A stretch of DNA of 64,000 bases from Limimaricola soesokkakensis (GTDB taxonomy: Bacteria; Pseudomonadota; Alphaproteobacteria; Rhodobacterales; Rhodobacteraceae): NCBI RefSeq assembly GCF_900172345.1, contig NZ_FWFY01000010.1:1-64000 (forward strand), in the 5' to 3' direction. The position numbers and the translations under genes are program-made. Shown here piece after piece: positions 18,156 to 30,275 of this stretch (its first letter is position 1; the number at the start of each line of letters is the position of its first letter). The notes below the pieces were generated by a model. It saw only the letters and a program-made list of their open reading frames with translations, had not been told where the DNA came from and did no database searches.

Positions 18156-18188
18156 CCAACAGCCGCTCCGACGCAACCGCTTTCGGAG

Positions 18189-18203
18189 TTAGAACCGTTC
18201 TAA
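18189..18203. promoter_or_regulatory. Perfect palindrome TTAGAAC-C-GTTCTAA, candidate operator between iscR and the hydrolase
   Basis: Seven-base arms mirror each other exactly around one C. The site lies in the divergent region, 146 bases before iscR and 60 bases before the hydrolase gene. A conserved operator upstream of isc/suf operons (the Iron-Rhodo-box, linked with IscR) has been described in Rhodobacterales; I cannot recall its consensus well enough to call this one. Confidence 0.6.
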
Positions 18204-18262
18204 GGTGCCCGATGGTTTCTGTCAAGAAACTGTCACAGGCACCGCAGCCGCAAGGGACGTCC

Positions 18263-18916
18263 ATGCCCGAAGTCATCTTCCCCGGCCCCGAGGGCCGGCT
18301 CGAAGGCCGCTACCACCCGCAGAAAGACCGCGATGCGCCGATCGCCATCGTGCTGCATCCGCATCCGCAGTTCGGCGGCACGATGAACAACCGGGTCGTG
18401 TACAACCTGCACTATGCCTTCTACGAGATGGGCTTCACGGTGCTGCGCTTCAATTTCCGTGGCGTCGGCCGCAGCCAGGGCGAATACGACCAGGGCGTGG
18501 GCGAGCTCTCCGACGCCGCCTCGGCGCTCGACTACCTGCAGTCAATGAACAACAATGCCAAGCATTGCTGGGTCGCGGGCTTCTCTTTCGGCGCATGGAT
18601 CGGCATGCAGCTCCTGATGCGCCGCCCCGAGATCACCGGCTTCGTGTCGGTGGCGCCGCTGGCCAACATGTATGATTTCTCGTTTCTGGCGCCCTGCCCC
18701 TCCTCGGGGCTGATCATCAACGGCTCGGCCGACCGCGTGGCCCCGCCCGCCGACACGGTGGGCCTCGTCAACAAGCTGCACGACCAGAAGGGCATCACCA
18801 TCACCCATGAGGTGGTCGAGGGTGCCGGGCACTTCTTCGAAGACCCGCATATGGACACCCTCATCGGCTCGGTGAAGGGCTATGTCGGGCGGCGTCTGAC
18901 CGAGAACACCCGCTGA
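18263..18916 (+). CDS. Alpha/beta hydrolase (dienelactone hydrolase-like)
   Basis: 217 residues from ATG 18263, six bases after AAGGGAC. The alpha/beta-hydrolase triad is visible: Ser108 in GFSFGAW, Asp157 in GSADRV and His190 in GAGHFF. The opening LHPHPQFGGTMNN and RFNFRGVGRSQG are typical of a conserved alphaproteobacterial family often found near iscR/suf operons. It is probably a cytoplasmic esterase of unknown substrate. Its stop overlaps the next ATG by one base. Confidence 0.85.
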   Translation: MPEVIFPGPEGRLEGRYHPQKDRDAPIAIVLHPHPQFGGTMNNRVVYNLHYAFYEMGFTVLRFNFRGVGRSQGEYDQGVGELSDAASALDYLQSMNNNAKHCWVAGFSFGAWIGMQLLMRRPEITGFVSVAPLANMYDFSFLAPCPSSGLIINGSADRVAPPADTVGLVNKLHDQKGITITHEVVEGAGHFFEDPHMDTLIGSVKGYVGRRLTENTR

Positions 18917-19137
18917 TGGGCATCACCGAGGATCTCGCCGACGCGCTGGCGCGCGACGCCATCGCTGCCGCCGAGAGGCTCGGTGACGACACGGTGATTT
19001 CCGAGGTTTCCGACGAGCTGGGCGCCTCCTCCACCACGGTGCAGGAGGCGTTCCTGACGGCGGTTCGCGTGCGTCTCGCCGAACAGCGGGCGCGACGGCA
19101 TCTCGACGAGCGGCTGCGCCGCGGCCCCAGCGCATGA
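18916..19137 (+). CDS. Small conserved-looking hypothetical protein (73 residues)
   Basis: 73 residues starting at an ATG that shares its A with the hydrolase stop (TGATG) and ending in an ATGA overlap with the HD gene. Mostly alpha-helical and charged, with a central DDTVISEVSDELGASSTTVQEAF segment that could be a helix-turn-helix. No cysteine, signal or membrane segment. The tight coupling to both neighbours supports a real gene; no function is assigned. Confidence 0.7.
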   Translation: MGITEDLADALARDAIAAAERLGDDTVISEVSDELGASSTTVQEAFLTAVRVRLAEQRARRHLDERLRRGPSA

Positions 19138-19709
19138 GCCGCCTCGACGCGCAGCTGGCCTTCCTCGCGGAGGCCGACCGGCTGAAATCGGTGCTGCGCG
19201 CCACCAGCCTGCACGACTGCTCGCGCCGCGAGAACTCGGCCGAGCACAGCTGGCACGTGATGCTGCACGCGCTGGTGCTGTCCGAGCACGCCGCGCGCCC
19301 CGTCGACGTGTCCCGGGTCATGACAATGCTGCTCCTGCATGATCTGGTCGAGATCGACGCGGGCGACGCGCCGATCCATGGTGACCACGATCCGGCCCGG
19401 CAGGAGGCGCTCGAACAGGCCGCCGCCGAGCGGATCTTCGGGCTGCTGCCCGAGGATCAGCGCGCCGAGATGCGCGCGATCTGGGAAGAGTTCGAAGCCG
19501 CCGAGACCGATGACGCGATCTTCGCGAAATCGATCGACCGGGTGCAACCGGTGCTGTCGAACCTCGCCAGCGATGGCGGCACTTGGCCCGAATACAACGT
19601 CACGCCGGAACAGTTGGAAACCCGTGTCGGCAGCAAGGTCACGCGCGGCGCGCCGGCAATCTGGACCGGGCTCAGATCCCGCATCGACGCGTGGTTCGAC
19701 GGGCGCTGA
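19134..19709 (+). CDS. HD-domain hydrolase (YfbR/HDDC2-like nucleotidase)
   Basis: 191 residues. The metal-binding HD pattern is clear: His38 in SAEHSWHV, His69-Asp70 in LLLHDLVEID, and a distal Asp in KSIDRVQPV near 138. The order and the RLKSVLR opening match the HDDC2/YfbR group, which hydrolyses deoxynucleoside 5'-monophosphates; substrate choice here is inferred. Overlaps the preceding gene by four bases and closes the three-gene set. Confidence 0.87.
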   Translation: MSRLDAQLAFLAEADRLKSVLRATSLHDCSRRENSAEHSWHVMLHALVLSEHAARPVDVSRVMTMLLLHDLVEIDAGDAPIHGDHDPARQEALEQAAAERIFGLLPEDQRAEMRAIWEEFEAAETDDAIFAKSIDRVQPVLSNLASDGGTWPEYNVTPEQLETRVGSKVTRGAPAIWTGLRSRIDAWFDGR

Positions 19710-19754
19710 ACGCGTCCATCCGGTAGTAAAAAATCTTGAACTCCGCGCCCGGCC

Positions 19755-20147
19755 TCAGCCGCGCGGCGTCACGTCGCGCATCCCCGCCTCGGCCTCACGC
19801 TCCAGATGCTCGCGCAGGATCGCCGCGTTGCGCAGGTTCGCCTTGAAGCCGAAATCGACGAGGTCGCCGATCACCGGGATTGAGCCTACCACGTAGTCGA
19901 CCCCGGTATTCACCGCCATCCGGCCGATCTTGCGCTTCGGCACGCCGAGCTGATGCGCCCGCCAGACCAGCCAGGCCGATGGCGCGAGCGAGATCGTGTC
20001 GCCGATGCCCGGGATCAGCCCGAGCAGGCTGTCATAGCCGAAGCGGAAGCCGAACAGCTTGAACCGCGCATCCATCAGATGCGCGAGACGGTCGAGCCGG
20101 GCCAGTTCCTCGGCGTGGCGGATCGCTCCGGTGGTATCCTTGGGCAT
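19755..20147 (-). CDS. DUF4112 protein
   Basis: 130 residues from ATG 20147. The conserved family core [25 protein letters not shown] and a second [19 protein letters not shown] repeat of the GxxPxxGD theme are present, with a hydrophobic stretch between. DUF4112 proteins are small, likely membrane-associated, and uncharacterised. The frame continues far upstream antisense to icd, but that part has no start signal and the wrong composition. Divergent from icd. Confidence 0.8.
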   Translation of the reverse strand: MPKDTTGAIRHAEELARLDRLAHLMDARFKLFGFRFGYDSLLGLIPGIGDTISLAPSAWLVWRAHQLGVPKRKIGRMAVNTGVDYVVGSIPVIGDLVDFGFKANLRNAAILREHLEREAEAGMRDVTPRG

Positions 20148-20238
20148 GATCGGGCTCCTTTCGTCCCCCAACCCGCGAAACCGGGCGAAGTTCGACCGTA
20201 TACGAGTGTATGCCGTCTTCCAAAGCGCCGCGAGACGC

Positions 20239-20266
20239 GTTATGCCCCGGCGCGAGACAGCATAAC
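20239..20266. promoter_or_regulatory. Inverted repeat GTTATGC...GCATAAC just before icd
   Basis: Perfect 7-base arms at 20239-20245 and 20260-20266 with a 14-base spacer, ending 16 bases before the GTG start of icd. It could be an operator or a leader hairpin close to the ribosome site. Confidence 0.4.
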
Positions 20267-20282
20267 AATTGCGGAGGCCCCC

Positions 20283-21494
20283 GTGACCAAGATCAAAGTC
20301 GAAAATCCGGTCGTCGAGCTCGACGGCGACGAGATGACCCGGATCATCTGGGACTTCATCAAGCAGAAGCTGATCCTGCCCTATCTCGACATCGACCTGA
20401 AATACTACGACCTCGGCATCGAGGCCCGCGACGAGACCGACGACCAGATCACGGTCGACGCGGCCCACGCGATCCAGAAATACGGCGTCGGCGTCAAATG
20501 CGCGACGATCACCCCCGACGAAGCCCGCGTCGAGGAGTTCGGCCTGAAGCGGATGTACCGTTCGCCCAACGGCACGATCCGTAACATCCTCGGCGGCGTG
20601 ATCTTCCGCGAGCCGATCATCTGCCGCAACGTGCCGCGCCTGGTGCCGGGTTGGACCCAGCCAATCGTCGTCGGCCGTCACGCCTTCGGCGACCAGTACC
20701 GTGCCACCGACTTCCGCTTCCCCGGCAAGGGCAAGCTGACGATCAAGTTCGTCGGCGAGGATGGCGAGACCATCGAGAAGGAGGTGTTCGACGCGCCTTC
20801 CGCCGGTGTGACCATGGCGATGTACAACCTCGACGATTCGATCCGCGACTTCGCCCGCGCCTCGATGAACTACGGCCTCGCCCGCGGCTGGCCGGTCTAC
20901 CTGTCGACCAAGAACACGATCCTCAAGGCCTATGACGGTCGCTTCAAGGACCTGTTCCAGGAGGTGTTCGACAACGAGTTCGCCGAGGAATTCAAGAAGA
21001 AGGGCATCACCTACGAGCACCGCCTGATCGACGACATGGTCGCGGCGGCGATGAAGTGGTCGGGCGGCTATGTCTGGGCCTGCAAGAACTACGACGGCGA
21101 CGTGCAGTCCGACACCGTGGCGCAGGGCTTCGGCTCGCTCGGTCTGATGACCTCGCAGCTGATGACCCCGGACGGCAAGATCGTCGAGGCCGAGGCCGCG
21201 CACGGCACCGTGACCCGTCACTTCCGCCAGCACCAGCGCGGCGAGCAGACCTCCACGAACTCGATCGCCTCGATCTACGCCTGGACCGGCGGCCTCAAGC
21301 ACCGCGCCAAGCTCGACGGCAACGACCAGTTGCGGAACTTCGCCGAGACGCTCGAGAAGGTCACCGTGCAGGCGGTCGAAGACGGTCACATGACCAAGGA
21401 CCTCGCGCTGCTCGTCGGCCCCGATCAGAAGTGGCTCACCACCATGGGCTTCCTCGAGAAGATCGACGAGTACCTCAACAAGTCGCTCGCCTGA
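20283..21494 (+). CDS. icd: NADP-dependent isocitrate dehydrogenase
   Basis: 403 residues, the homodimeric subfamily resembling mitochondrial and cytosolic NADP-IDH rather than E. coli Icd. It oxidises isocitrate to 2-oxoglutarate in the TCA cycle. Visible are [13 protein letters not shown] at the N terminus, the substrate-binding RSPNGTIRN, and [17 protein letters not shown] near the coenzyme site. The start is GTG 20283, eight bases after GGAGG; no in-frame ATG lies nearby. A small exported-protein gene follows after five bases. Confidence 0.96.
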   Translation: MTKIKVENPVVELDGDEMTRIIWDFIKQKLILPYLDIDLKYYDLGIEARDETDDQITVDAAHAIQKYGVGVKCATITPDEARVEEFGLKRMYRSPNGTIRNILGGVIFREPIICRNVPRLVPGWTQPIVVGRHAFGDQYRATDFRFPGKGKLTIKFVGEDGETIEKEVFDAPSAGVTMAMYNLDDSIRDFARASMNYGLARGWPVYLSTKNTILKAYDGRFKDLFQEVFDNEFAEEFKKKGITYEHRLIDDMVAAAMKWSGGYVWACKNYDGDVQSDTVAQGFGSLGLMTSQLMTPDGKIVEAEAAHGTVTRHFRQHQRGEQTSTNSIASIYAWTGGLKHRAKLDGNDQLRNFAETLEKVTVQAVEDGHMTKDLALLVGPDQKWLTTMGFLEKIDEYLNKSLA

Positions 21495-21499
21495 GCGCG

Positions 21500-21847
21500 A
21501 TGCGCCTGATGCGCAAGCTGAAATGGACTGCGGCGGCCCTTCTCGGGGCCGCCGTTCTCCTTCCCATGGCCCGGGACCGCCTCGGCCCCGAACGGCTGCC
21601 CGTGGCCGATGACTGCATCTCGGCGGTGCGCACCAATCGCTGCGACGTCGATCTCGTGGTACAGGCCGGCGACATGGCCACCGGACGCCGGATCTGGCTG
21701 CCGCCGGGCCGGACCCTGCCGCAAGGCGCCGAGCCGCCCTACCACGCCTGCGAGATACCGACCCTGCCCGCGCAACTGCCTCATCGCTTCATTCCCGCGG
21801 CCACGGTCTGGGGCTGCGAACTGCCGCCACGCCTCAAGGGCGACTGA
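21500..21847 (+). CDS. Small exported hypothetical protein
   Basis: 115 residues with an N-terminal basic patch and a hydrophobic stretch (KWTAAALLGAAVLLPMA, about residues 8-24), a signal peptide or anchor. The mature part has four cysteines (about residues 38, 48, 88 and 106) that could form two disulfides in the periplasm. No family is recognised. It starts 5 bases after icd, so it may be read on the same message. Confidence 0.6.
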   Translation: MRLMRKLKWTAAALLGAAVLLPMARDRLGPERLPVADDCISAVRTNRCDVDLVVQAGDMATGRRIWLPPGRTLPQGAEPPYHACEIPTLPAQLPHRFIPAATVWGCELPPRLKGD

Positions 21848-21879
21848 GCCCACTGGACAGGTCAGCATTCCTGCCCTAG

Positions 21880-22500
21880 ATGGCGCGCATGCGCCGCGCC
21901 TCCACACCCACCCGCCACTCCGCCCTCGAGGACCTTCAGGGTCTCGGCATCGGCATCTTCGCCTGCTCGATCGGGCTGCACGTGCTGACCCAGGTGGGGC
22001 TCATCACCGGCCAGACCGCGGGCGTCGCGGTGATCATCTCCTATCTGACGAGCTGGTCCTTCGGTGCGGTGTTCTTCGTCATCAACCTGCCCTTCTACGT
22101 CCTGGCATGGTTCCGGCTCGGCCCCGAATTCACGCTGAAATCAATCGTCTCGGTGACGCTGTTGTCGCTCCTGACCGAGCTGCTGCCCGCGCATTTCGAG
22201 ATCGTCCGGCTAGACACTTGGCTTGGCGCCATTATCTTCGGCACGCTGACCGGCCTCGGCCTTCTGGGCGTGTTCCGCCACAATGGCAGCCTCGGCGGTC
22301 TGGGCATCGTGGCGCTGATCGTGCAGGACCGCTATGGCTTTCGCGCGGGCTACGTGCAGCTCGCGGCGGATGCCGCGATCTTCGCCACCGCGCTGGCGCT
22401 GTTTGACGCGGCGACGGTTCTGTGGTCGCTTCTGGGGGCCGTGATCCTCAACACCGTGATCGCCTTCAACCATCGCCGCGACCGTTACATCGCCACCTGA
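21880..22500 (+). CDS. YitT-family membrane protein
   Basis: 206 residues with five or six hydrophobic helices (near 22-45, 50-72, 85-105, 112-130, 165-195). The segments GLITGQTAGVAVIISYLT and NLPFYVLAWFRLGPEFTLKS are the YitT/DUF161 hallmark; the C-terminal soluble DUF2179 domain of many Firmicutes members is missing. Function unknown; probably inner membrane. ATG 21880 is used; an ATG three codons later is possible. Confidence 0.82.
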   Translation: MARMRRASTPTRHSALEDLQGLGIGIFACSIGLHVLTQVGLITGQTAGVAVIISYLTSWSFGAVFFVINLPFYVLAWFRLGPEFTLKSIVSVTLLSLLTELLPAHFEIVRLDTWLGAIIFGTLTGLGLLGVFRHNGSLGGLGIVALIVQDRYGFRAGYVQLAADAAIFATALALFDAATVLWSLLGAVILNTVIAFNHRRDRYIAT

Positions 22501-22510
22501 GGTGCCGCCC

Positions 22511-22840
22511 ATGCCTTGGATCGTCCTGCTGTTCGCCATCGCCAGCGAAACCATCGCCACTACGGCCCTGCATGCCAGTCAGCAGTTCACCCGCATCGGC
22601 CCGGCCCTCGTGGCGGTACTGGGCTATTGCCTGTCCTTCTACCTGCTGTCGCTGGCCCTCAAGGCGATCCCGGTGGGCATCGCCTACGCGATCTGGGCGG
22701 GACTGGGCATCGTGCTGATCGCCGCGATCGGCTGGAGCCTGTTCGGCCAGAAGCTCGATGCGGCGGCGGTGATCGGCATGTCGCTGATCCTGTCGGGCAT
22801 CGTCGTGATCAACGTGTTTTCCGGCGCCAACCCGCATTGA
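22511..22840 (+). CDS. Small multidrug resistance (SMR/EmrE-like) transporter
   Basis: 109 residues with four helices, the standard SMR size. The proton- and drug-binding glutamate lies in IASETIATTAL at residue 13, and GIAYAIWAGLGIV, near residues 56-68, is the family signature. Such proteins act as dimers exchanging protons for cationic compounds, or in the Gdx branch for guanidinium. Which branch this belongs to is unclear. Starts 10 bases after the YitT stop. Confidence 0.9.
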   Translation: MPWIVLLFAIASETIATTALHASQQFTRIGPALVAVLGYCLSFYLLSLALKAIPVGIAYAIWAGLGIVLIAAIGWSLFGQKLDAAAVIGMSLILSGIVVINVFSGANPH

Positions 22841-22950
22841 GCGCCGCCCGCTGCGCGCAAACCCGCCTTGATGCCGCAACGCGGCGACAAGGCTAGCCAG
22901 CGGCGGCCTTTTGCTGTAAAGGCGCGCTGACCCCTGAAAGAGTGAATTGA

Positions 22951-24768
22951 ATGGATATCCGCAACATCGCGATCATCGCGCACGTTGACCATGGCAAAAC
23001 GACGCTGGTGGACGAGCTCCTGAAACAGTCCGGCGCCTTCCGCGAGAACCAGGCCGTCTCCGAGCGCGCCATGGACAGCAACGACATCGAGCGCGAGCGC
23101 GGGATCACCATTCTCGCCAAGGCGACCTCGGTCGAATGGGGCAACACCCGGATCAACATCGTCGACACCCCCGGTCACGCCGATTTCGGCGGCGAGGTCG
23201 AGCGGATCCTGTCGATGGTCGATGGCGTGGTGCTGCTGGTCGACGCCGCCGAAGGCCCGATGCCGCAGACCAAGTTCGTGACCTCCAAGGCGCTGGCACT
23301 GGGCCTGCGCCCGATCGTCGTGCTCAACAAGGTCGACAAGCAGGACGCCGAGCCCGACCGCGCACTCGACGAATGCTTCGATCTCTTCGCCAATCTCGGC
23401 GCCGATGACGATCAGCTCGATTTCCCGGCGATGTACGCCTCGGGCCGTTCCGGCTGGGCCGACATGGAGCTCGACGGGCCGCGCAAGGACCTGACGGCGC
23501 TGTTCGACCTGATCGTCAAGCACGTCCCCGCGCCGAAGCAGCAGGCCGCCAAGTCCGAGCCGTTCCGCATGCTCGCCACCACCCTCTCGGCCGACCCGTT
23601 CCTGGGCCGGATCCTGACGGGCCGGGTCGAAAGCGGCACGCTGCGCGCCAACGAGACCGTCAAGGCACTGTCGCGCAAGGGCGAGAAGCTCGAGCAGTTC
23701 CGCGTCTCCAAGATCCTTGCCTTCCGCGGCCTCGGCCAGCAGCCGATCGAGGTTGCCGAGGCCGGCGACATCGTGACGCTCGCGGGCATGTCCAAGGCCA
23801 CCGTGGCCGACACGATCTGCGATCTTTCGGTCGAGGAGGCGATCCCGGCCCAGCCGATCGATCCACCGACCATCACCGTGACCTTCGGCATTAACGACAG
23901 CCCGCTGGCTGGCCGCGACGGCAAGAAGGTGCAGTCCCGCGTGATCCGCGAGCGGCTGCACAAGGAAGCCGAGTCGAACGTCGCGATCCGCATCGACGAC
24001 ACGCCGGGCGGCGAGGCCTTCGAGGTCTCGGGCCGTGGCGAATTGCAGATGGGCGTGCTGATCGAGAACATGCGCCGCGAGGGCTTCGAGCTGTCGATCT
24101 CGCGTCCGCAGGTGATCTTCCGCGAGGAGAACGGCGTCCGCATGGAGCCGGTCGAGGAAGTCACCATCGACGTCGATGACGAGTACACCGGCGCCGTGGT
24201 CGAGAAGCTGACCGGCGCGCGCAAGGGCGACCTGGTCGAGATGAAGCCCGCCGGCGCCGGCAAGACCCGGATCATCGCGCATGTCCCCTCGCGCGGCCTG
24301 ATCGGCTATCACGGCGAGTTCCTGACCGACACGCGCGGCTCGGGCGTGCTCAACCGGATCTTCCACGGCTGGACCCCGCACAAGGGCCCGATCCAGGGCC
24401 GTCGTCAGGGCGTGCTGATCTCGATGGAGAACGGCACCGCCGTGGCCTATGCGCTGTGGAACCTCGAGGATCGCGGCAAGATGTTCGTGCATCCGCAGGC
24501 CCCGGTCTACGAGGGCATGATCATCGGCGAGCACAGCCGCGACAACGATCTCGAGGTGAACCCGCTCAAGGGCAAGAAGCTCACCAACGTGCGGGCTTCG
24601 GGCACCGACGAGGCCGTGCGCCTGACGCCGCCGATCGAGATGAGCCTCGAGCAGGCCATCGCCTATATCGATGATGACGAGCTGGTGGAGGTCACCCCGA
24701 ACGCGGTGCGCCTGCGCAAGCGGTTCCTCGATCCGCATGAGCGCAAGCGTCAGGCCCGCGCCAGCTGA
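22951..24768 (+). CDS. typA: Ribosome-associated translational GTPase TypA/BipA
   Basis: 605 residues, full length. The G1 loop is HVDHGKTT at 11-18, G3 is [12 protein letters not shown]4 is NKVDK near 131-135, followed by EF-G-like domains II, III and V and the TypA C-terminal domain. TypA assists 50S assembly and translation under stress. A weak purine-rich site (GAAAGAG) precedes ATG 22951. A strong terminator follows the gene. Confidence 0.97.
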   Translation: MDIRNIAIIAHVDHGKTTLVDELLKQSGAFRENQAVSERAMDSNDIERERGITILAKATSVEWGNTRINIVDTPGHADFGGEVERILSMVDGVVLLVDAAEGPMPQTKFVTSKALALGLRPIVVLNKVDKQDAEPDRALDECFDLFANLGADDDQLDFPAMYASGRSGWADMELDGPRKDLTALFDLIVKHVPAPKQQAAKSEPFRMLATTLSADPFLGRILTGRVESGTLRANETVKALSRKGEKLEQFRVSKILAFRGLGQQPIEVAEAGDIVTLAGMSKATVADTICDLSVEEAIPAQPIDPPTITVTFGINDSPLAGRDGKKVQSRVIRERLHKEAESNVAIRIDDTPGGEAFEVSGRGELQMGVLIENMRREGFELSISRPQVIFREENGVRMEPVEEVTIDVDDEYTGAVVEKLTGARKGDLVEMKPAGAGKTRIIAHVPSRGLIGYHGEFLTDTRGSGVLNRIFHGWTPHKGPIQGRRQGVLISMENGTAVAYALWNLEDRGKMFVHPQAPVYEGMIIGEHSRDNDLEVNPLKGKKLTNVRASGTDEAVRLTPPIEMSLEQAIAYIDDDELVEVTPNAVRLRKRFLDPHERKRQARAS

Positions 24769-24788
24769 TCGCCACGACATAAGACATG

Positions 24789-24819
24789 AAAACGCCCGGT
24801 CGAAAGACCGGGCGTTTTT
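24789..24819. terminator. Bidirectional intrinsic terminator between typA and the MOSC gene
   Basis: AAAACGCCCGGTC and GACCGGGCGTTTTT form a near-perfect stem around a GAAA-type loop (24789-24819). It has A and T runs on both sides and serves typA (plus) and the MOSC gene (minus). Confidence 0.92.
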
Positions 24820-24838
24820 CGTTCCGTTTCGGCGGATT

Positions 24839-25306
24839 TCAAACCGGGGTGACGGTACCGCCCCGCTCCAGTCGCCCCGGCTCGACCACCTCGCAGCACC
24901 AGCCACCATGGCCGCGCATCGCGTTGTAACCGCCCTCACCCAGCGCCGTCTCCATCCGCGAGCACGGCGCGCAAGGCACGGAAAAGCGCAACAAGGCGGT
25001 CCCGACGCGCAGCAGCCGATGCCGCGCCGCCGTGAGGTTCAGCCCGGAGACGACGATGTTGCGGCGCAGGGTTTCCGGCGCGAGGGCGTCATGCCCCGAC
25101 AGCGCGGCGATGACCGGCAGATGCTCGGCCTGGATTAGTGTCACCGCCCGCTTGCCGGGGCGGGCGTGATCGCCCGCGAGGCCGGATTCGGTGATCTCGG
25201 CGCTCTCGACATGGAGAAGGCCCGCGCGTCGCGCGGGCCTCAATCCGATCCATTCGATTCGACCGGGGCGCGGAAACCGCGCGGTCAGGCTTGCGACCGT
25301 CTCCAG
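24839..25306 (-). CDS. MOSC-domain protein, probable CTG start
   Basis: About 155 residues when started at CTG 25306, six bases after a perfect GAGGAGGT. The sequence RIEWIGLRPARR, then GLAGDH, KRAVTL, LRRNIVVSGLNL, CAPCSRME and MRGHGG matches the MOSC domain shared by molybdenum cofactor sulfurases and YiiM-type proteins. The Cys pair CAPC carries the putative Mo or substrate contact. The first standard start in frame is TTG 25243, but that would cut off the conserved RIEWIG part. In this family the enzymes reduce N-hydroxylated bases or handle sulfur. It follows DUF1330 and alaS. Confidence 0.82.
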   Translation of the reverse strand: METVASLTARFPRPGRIEWIGLRPARRAGLLHVESAEITESGLAGDHARPGKRAVTLIQAEHLPVIAALSGHDALAPETLRRNIVVSGLNLTAARHRLLRVGTALLRFSVPCAPCSRMETALGEGGYNAMRGHGGWCCEVVEPGRLERGGTVTPV

Positions 25307-25308
25307 CC

Positions 25309-25589
25309 TCAGACCTCCTCGACGATCACGAGGTCGCGCTCGGCCGCATTGCGGGCATAGCTCAGCGCCTCCTGATAGGCCGCGGAATGGTAGCAGTCAT
25401 GCGCCGCCTGCAGGCTCGGGAACCGCGCCACGACATTGCGCGGGCGGTCCTTTCCCTCGAGCTGCTCATAGGCCCCGCCGCGCGCGAGGAAGACGCCGCC
25501 GTGATCGGCGATCGCCCCCGTGGCACGCGTGGCGTACTCCTTGTACGCCGCCTCGTCGGTGACCTTCACATGGGCAATCCAGAGCGCGC

Positions 25590-25593
<4 letters not shown>
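25309..25593 (-). CDS. DUF1330 protein
   Basis: 94 residues in the ferredoxin-like dimeric barrel family DUF1330. Typical segments: [17 protein letters not shown] at the start, GGVFLARGG, and [20 protein letters not shown]. No catalytic role is established. The ATG overlaps the alaS stop (ATGA at 25590-25593) and the stop overlaps the ribosome site region of the MOSC gene, so the three genes form one message. Confidence 0.9.
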
Positions 25594-28268
<2,675 letters not shown>

Positions 28269-28356
28269 GTCGTCTCCTTCGGGTCGCGGCGTCCACGTCC
28301 TATCCCCGCCCATGCATCGCGTAAAGTCCCGCGCGCATGCGGGGCACGCAAAGGCG

Positions 28357-28414
28357 AGGGGCCGAAGCTTGCGCCCCGGCCCCTTCCATCATCCCGTGTC
28401 ACCCCGAAGGGGTG
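28357..28414 (-). terminator. Two hairpins behind recA, possible terminator
   Basis: Minus-strand CACCCC-TTC-GGGGTG (28400-28414) lies four bases after the recA stop, followed by a larger AGGGGCCG/CGGCCCCT stem (28357-28384). Neither has a good T run, so termination is likely but not certain. Confidence 0.4.
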
Positions 28415-28417
28415 GCA

Positions 28418-29503
<1,086 letters not shown>

Positions 29504-29553
29504 TGTCCGCAATCCTTATCCCACACCCGCCACATGGCGGCAATCATTGCGTC

Positions 29554-29568
29554 GTTCATGTCTTGTTC
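29554..29568. promoter_or_regulatory. LexA (SOS) box upstream of recA
   Basis: GTTC-N7-GTTC on the plus strand (GAAC-N7-GAAC on the minus) at 29554-29568 exactly matches the LexA operator of alphaproteobacteria and lies 51 bases before the recA start. Confidence 0.9.
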
Positions 29569-29678
29569 ACTACCCGCCATATGAGACCATAATGGGAACA
29601 TTGCAAGTGAAACCTGCCGCCAGTTTCCCTCGAGAGCGGTTAATGTAAGGTTGAGGCGATCACGTCACGGAGAGCTCG

Positions 29679-30275
29679 ATGCTGGTATTCTGGAAAGAGC
29701 GGCTGATCCTTCTGGCGGTGCCCAAGACCGGCACCACCGCGCTCGAGGGGGCGCTGGCGCCGCGCGCGCAATTCGTGCTGCGCGACCCGCCGCAGATCAA
29801 GCACGCGCCGCTCTACCGCGCCCGGCGCTTCGTGGTGCCGTTGATCGAGGCGGCGGGCGGATCGGGATTCGAAACCGTGGCGGCGGTGCGCGAGCCGGTG
29901 GACTGGCTCGGCAGCTGGTGGCGCTACCGCCAGCGCGACGATCTCGCAGGGCAGGTCAACTCGACGCGCGGCGTGGGCTTCGACGATTTCGTCGACCAGT
30001 TCGCGCGCGGCAAGCCCGCCCCCTATGCCGCCGTGGGCAGCCAGGCGCGCTTCGTCGGCGATGGCGAGGGCAATGTCGCGGTCGACCACCTGTTCCGCTA
30101 CGAGTCGATGGAGCTTCTGGTGGGCTTTCTCGAGGAGCGGCTCGCGACGCGGATCGACCTGCCTCGGGTCAACGTCTCGCCGGAGCATCCGATGGATTTG
30201 CCGGAACACGTCGCCTCGAAGCTGCGCCGCAAACGCGCCGCCGAGTTCTCGGTCTGGGAGCAGGCGCGCGCCTAG
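29679..30275 (+). CDS. Sulfotransferase-like protein
   Basis: 198 residues. LAVPKTGTTALEGAL near residues 12-26 resembles the PAPS-binding 5'-phosphosulfate loop of sulfotransferases, and AAVREPVDWLGSWWRY near 70-85 resembles the 3'-phosphate loop. These enzymes move sulfate from PAPS to hydroxyl groups. It is shorter than most family members, and the substrate is unknown. Divergent from recA; the region between holds the recA SOS box. GGAG seven bases before ATG 29679 supports the start. Confidence 0.7.
   Translation: MLVFWKERLILLAVPKTGTTALEGALAPRAQFVLRDPPQIKHAPLYRARRFVVPLIEAAGGSGFETVAAVREPVDWLGSWWRYRQRDDLAGQVNSTRGVGFDDFVDQFARGKPAPYAAVGSQARFVGDGEGNVAVDHLFRYESMELLVGFLEERLATRIDLPRVNVSPEHPMDLPEHVASKLRRKRAAEFSVWEQARA

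Noticed and set aside
19755-21389. A 544-codon minus-strand frame running through icd
   Set aside because: Only the DUF4112 part (19755-20147) is real; the rest is antisense to icd, His/Asp/Val-rich, a known by-product of GC-rich coding DNA.
22684-24939. A 751-codon minus-strand frame opposite typA
   Set aside because: Antisense to the well conserved typA gene; no recognisable domain, composition typical of shadow frames.
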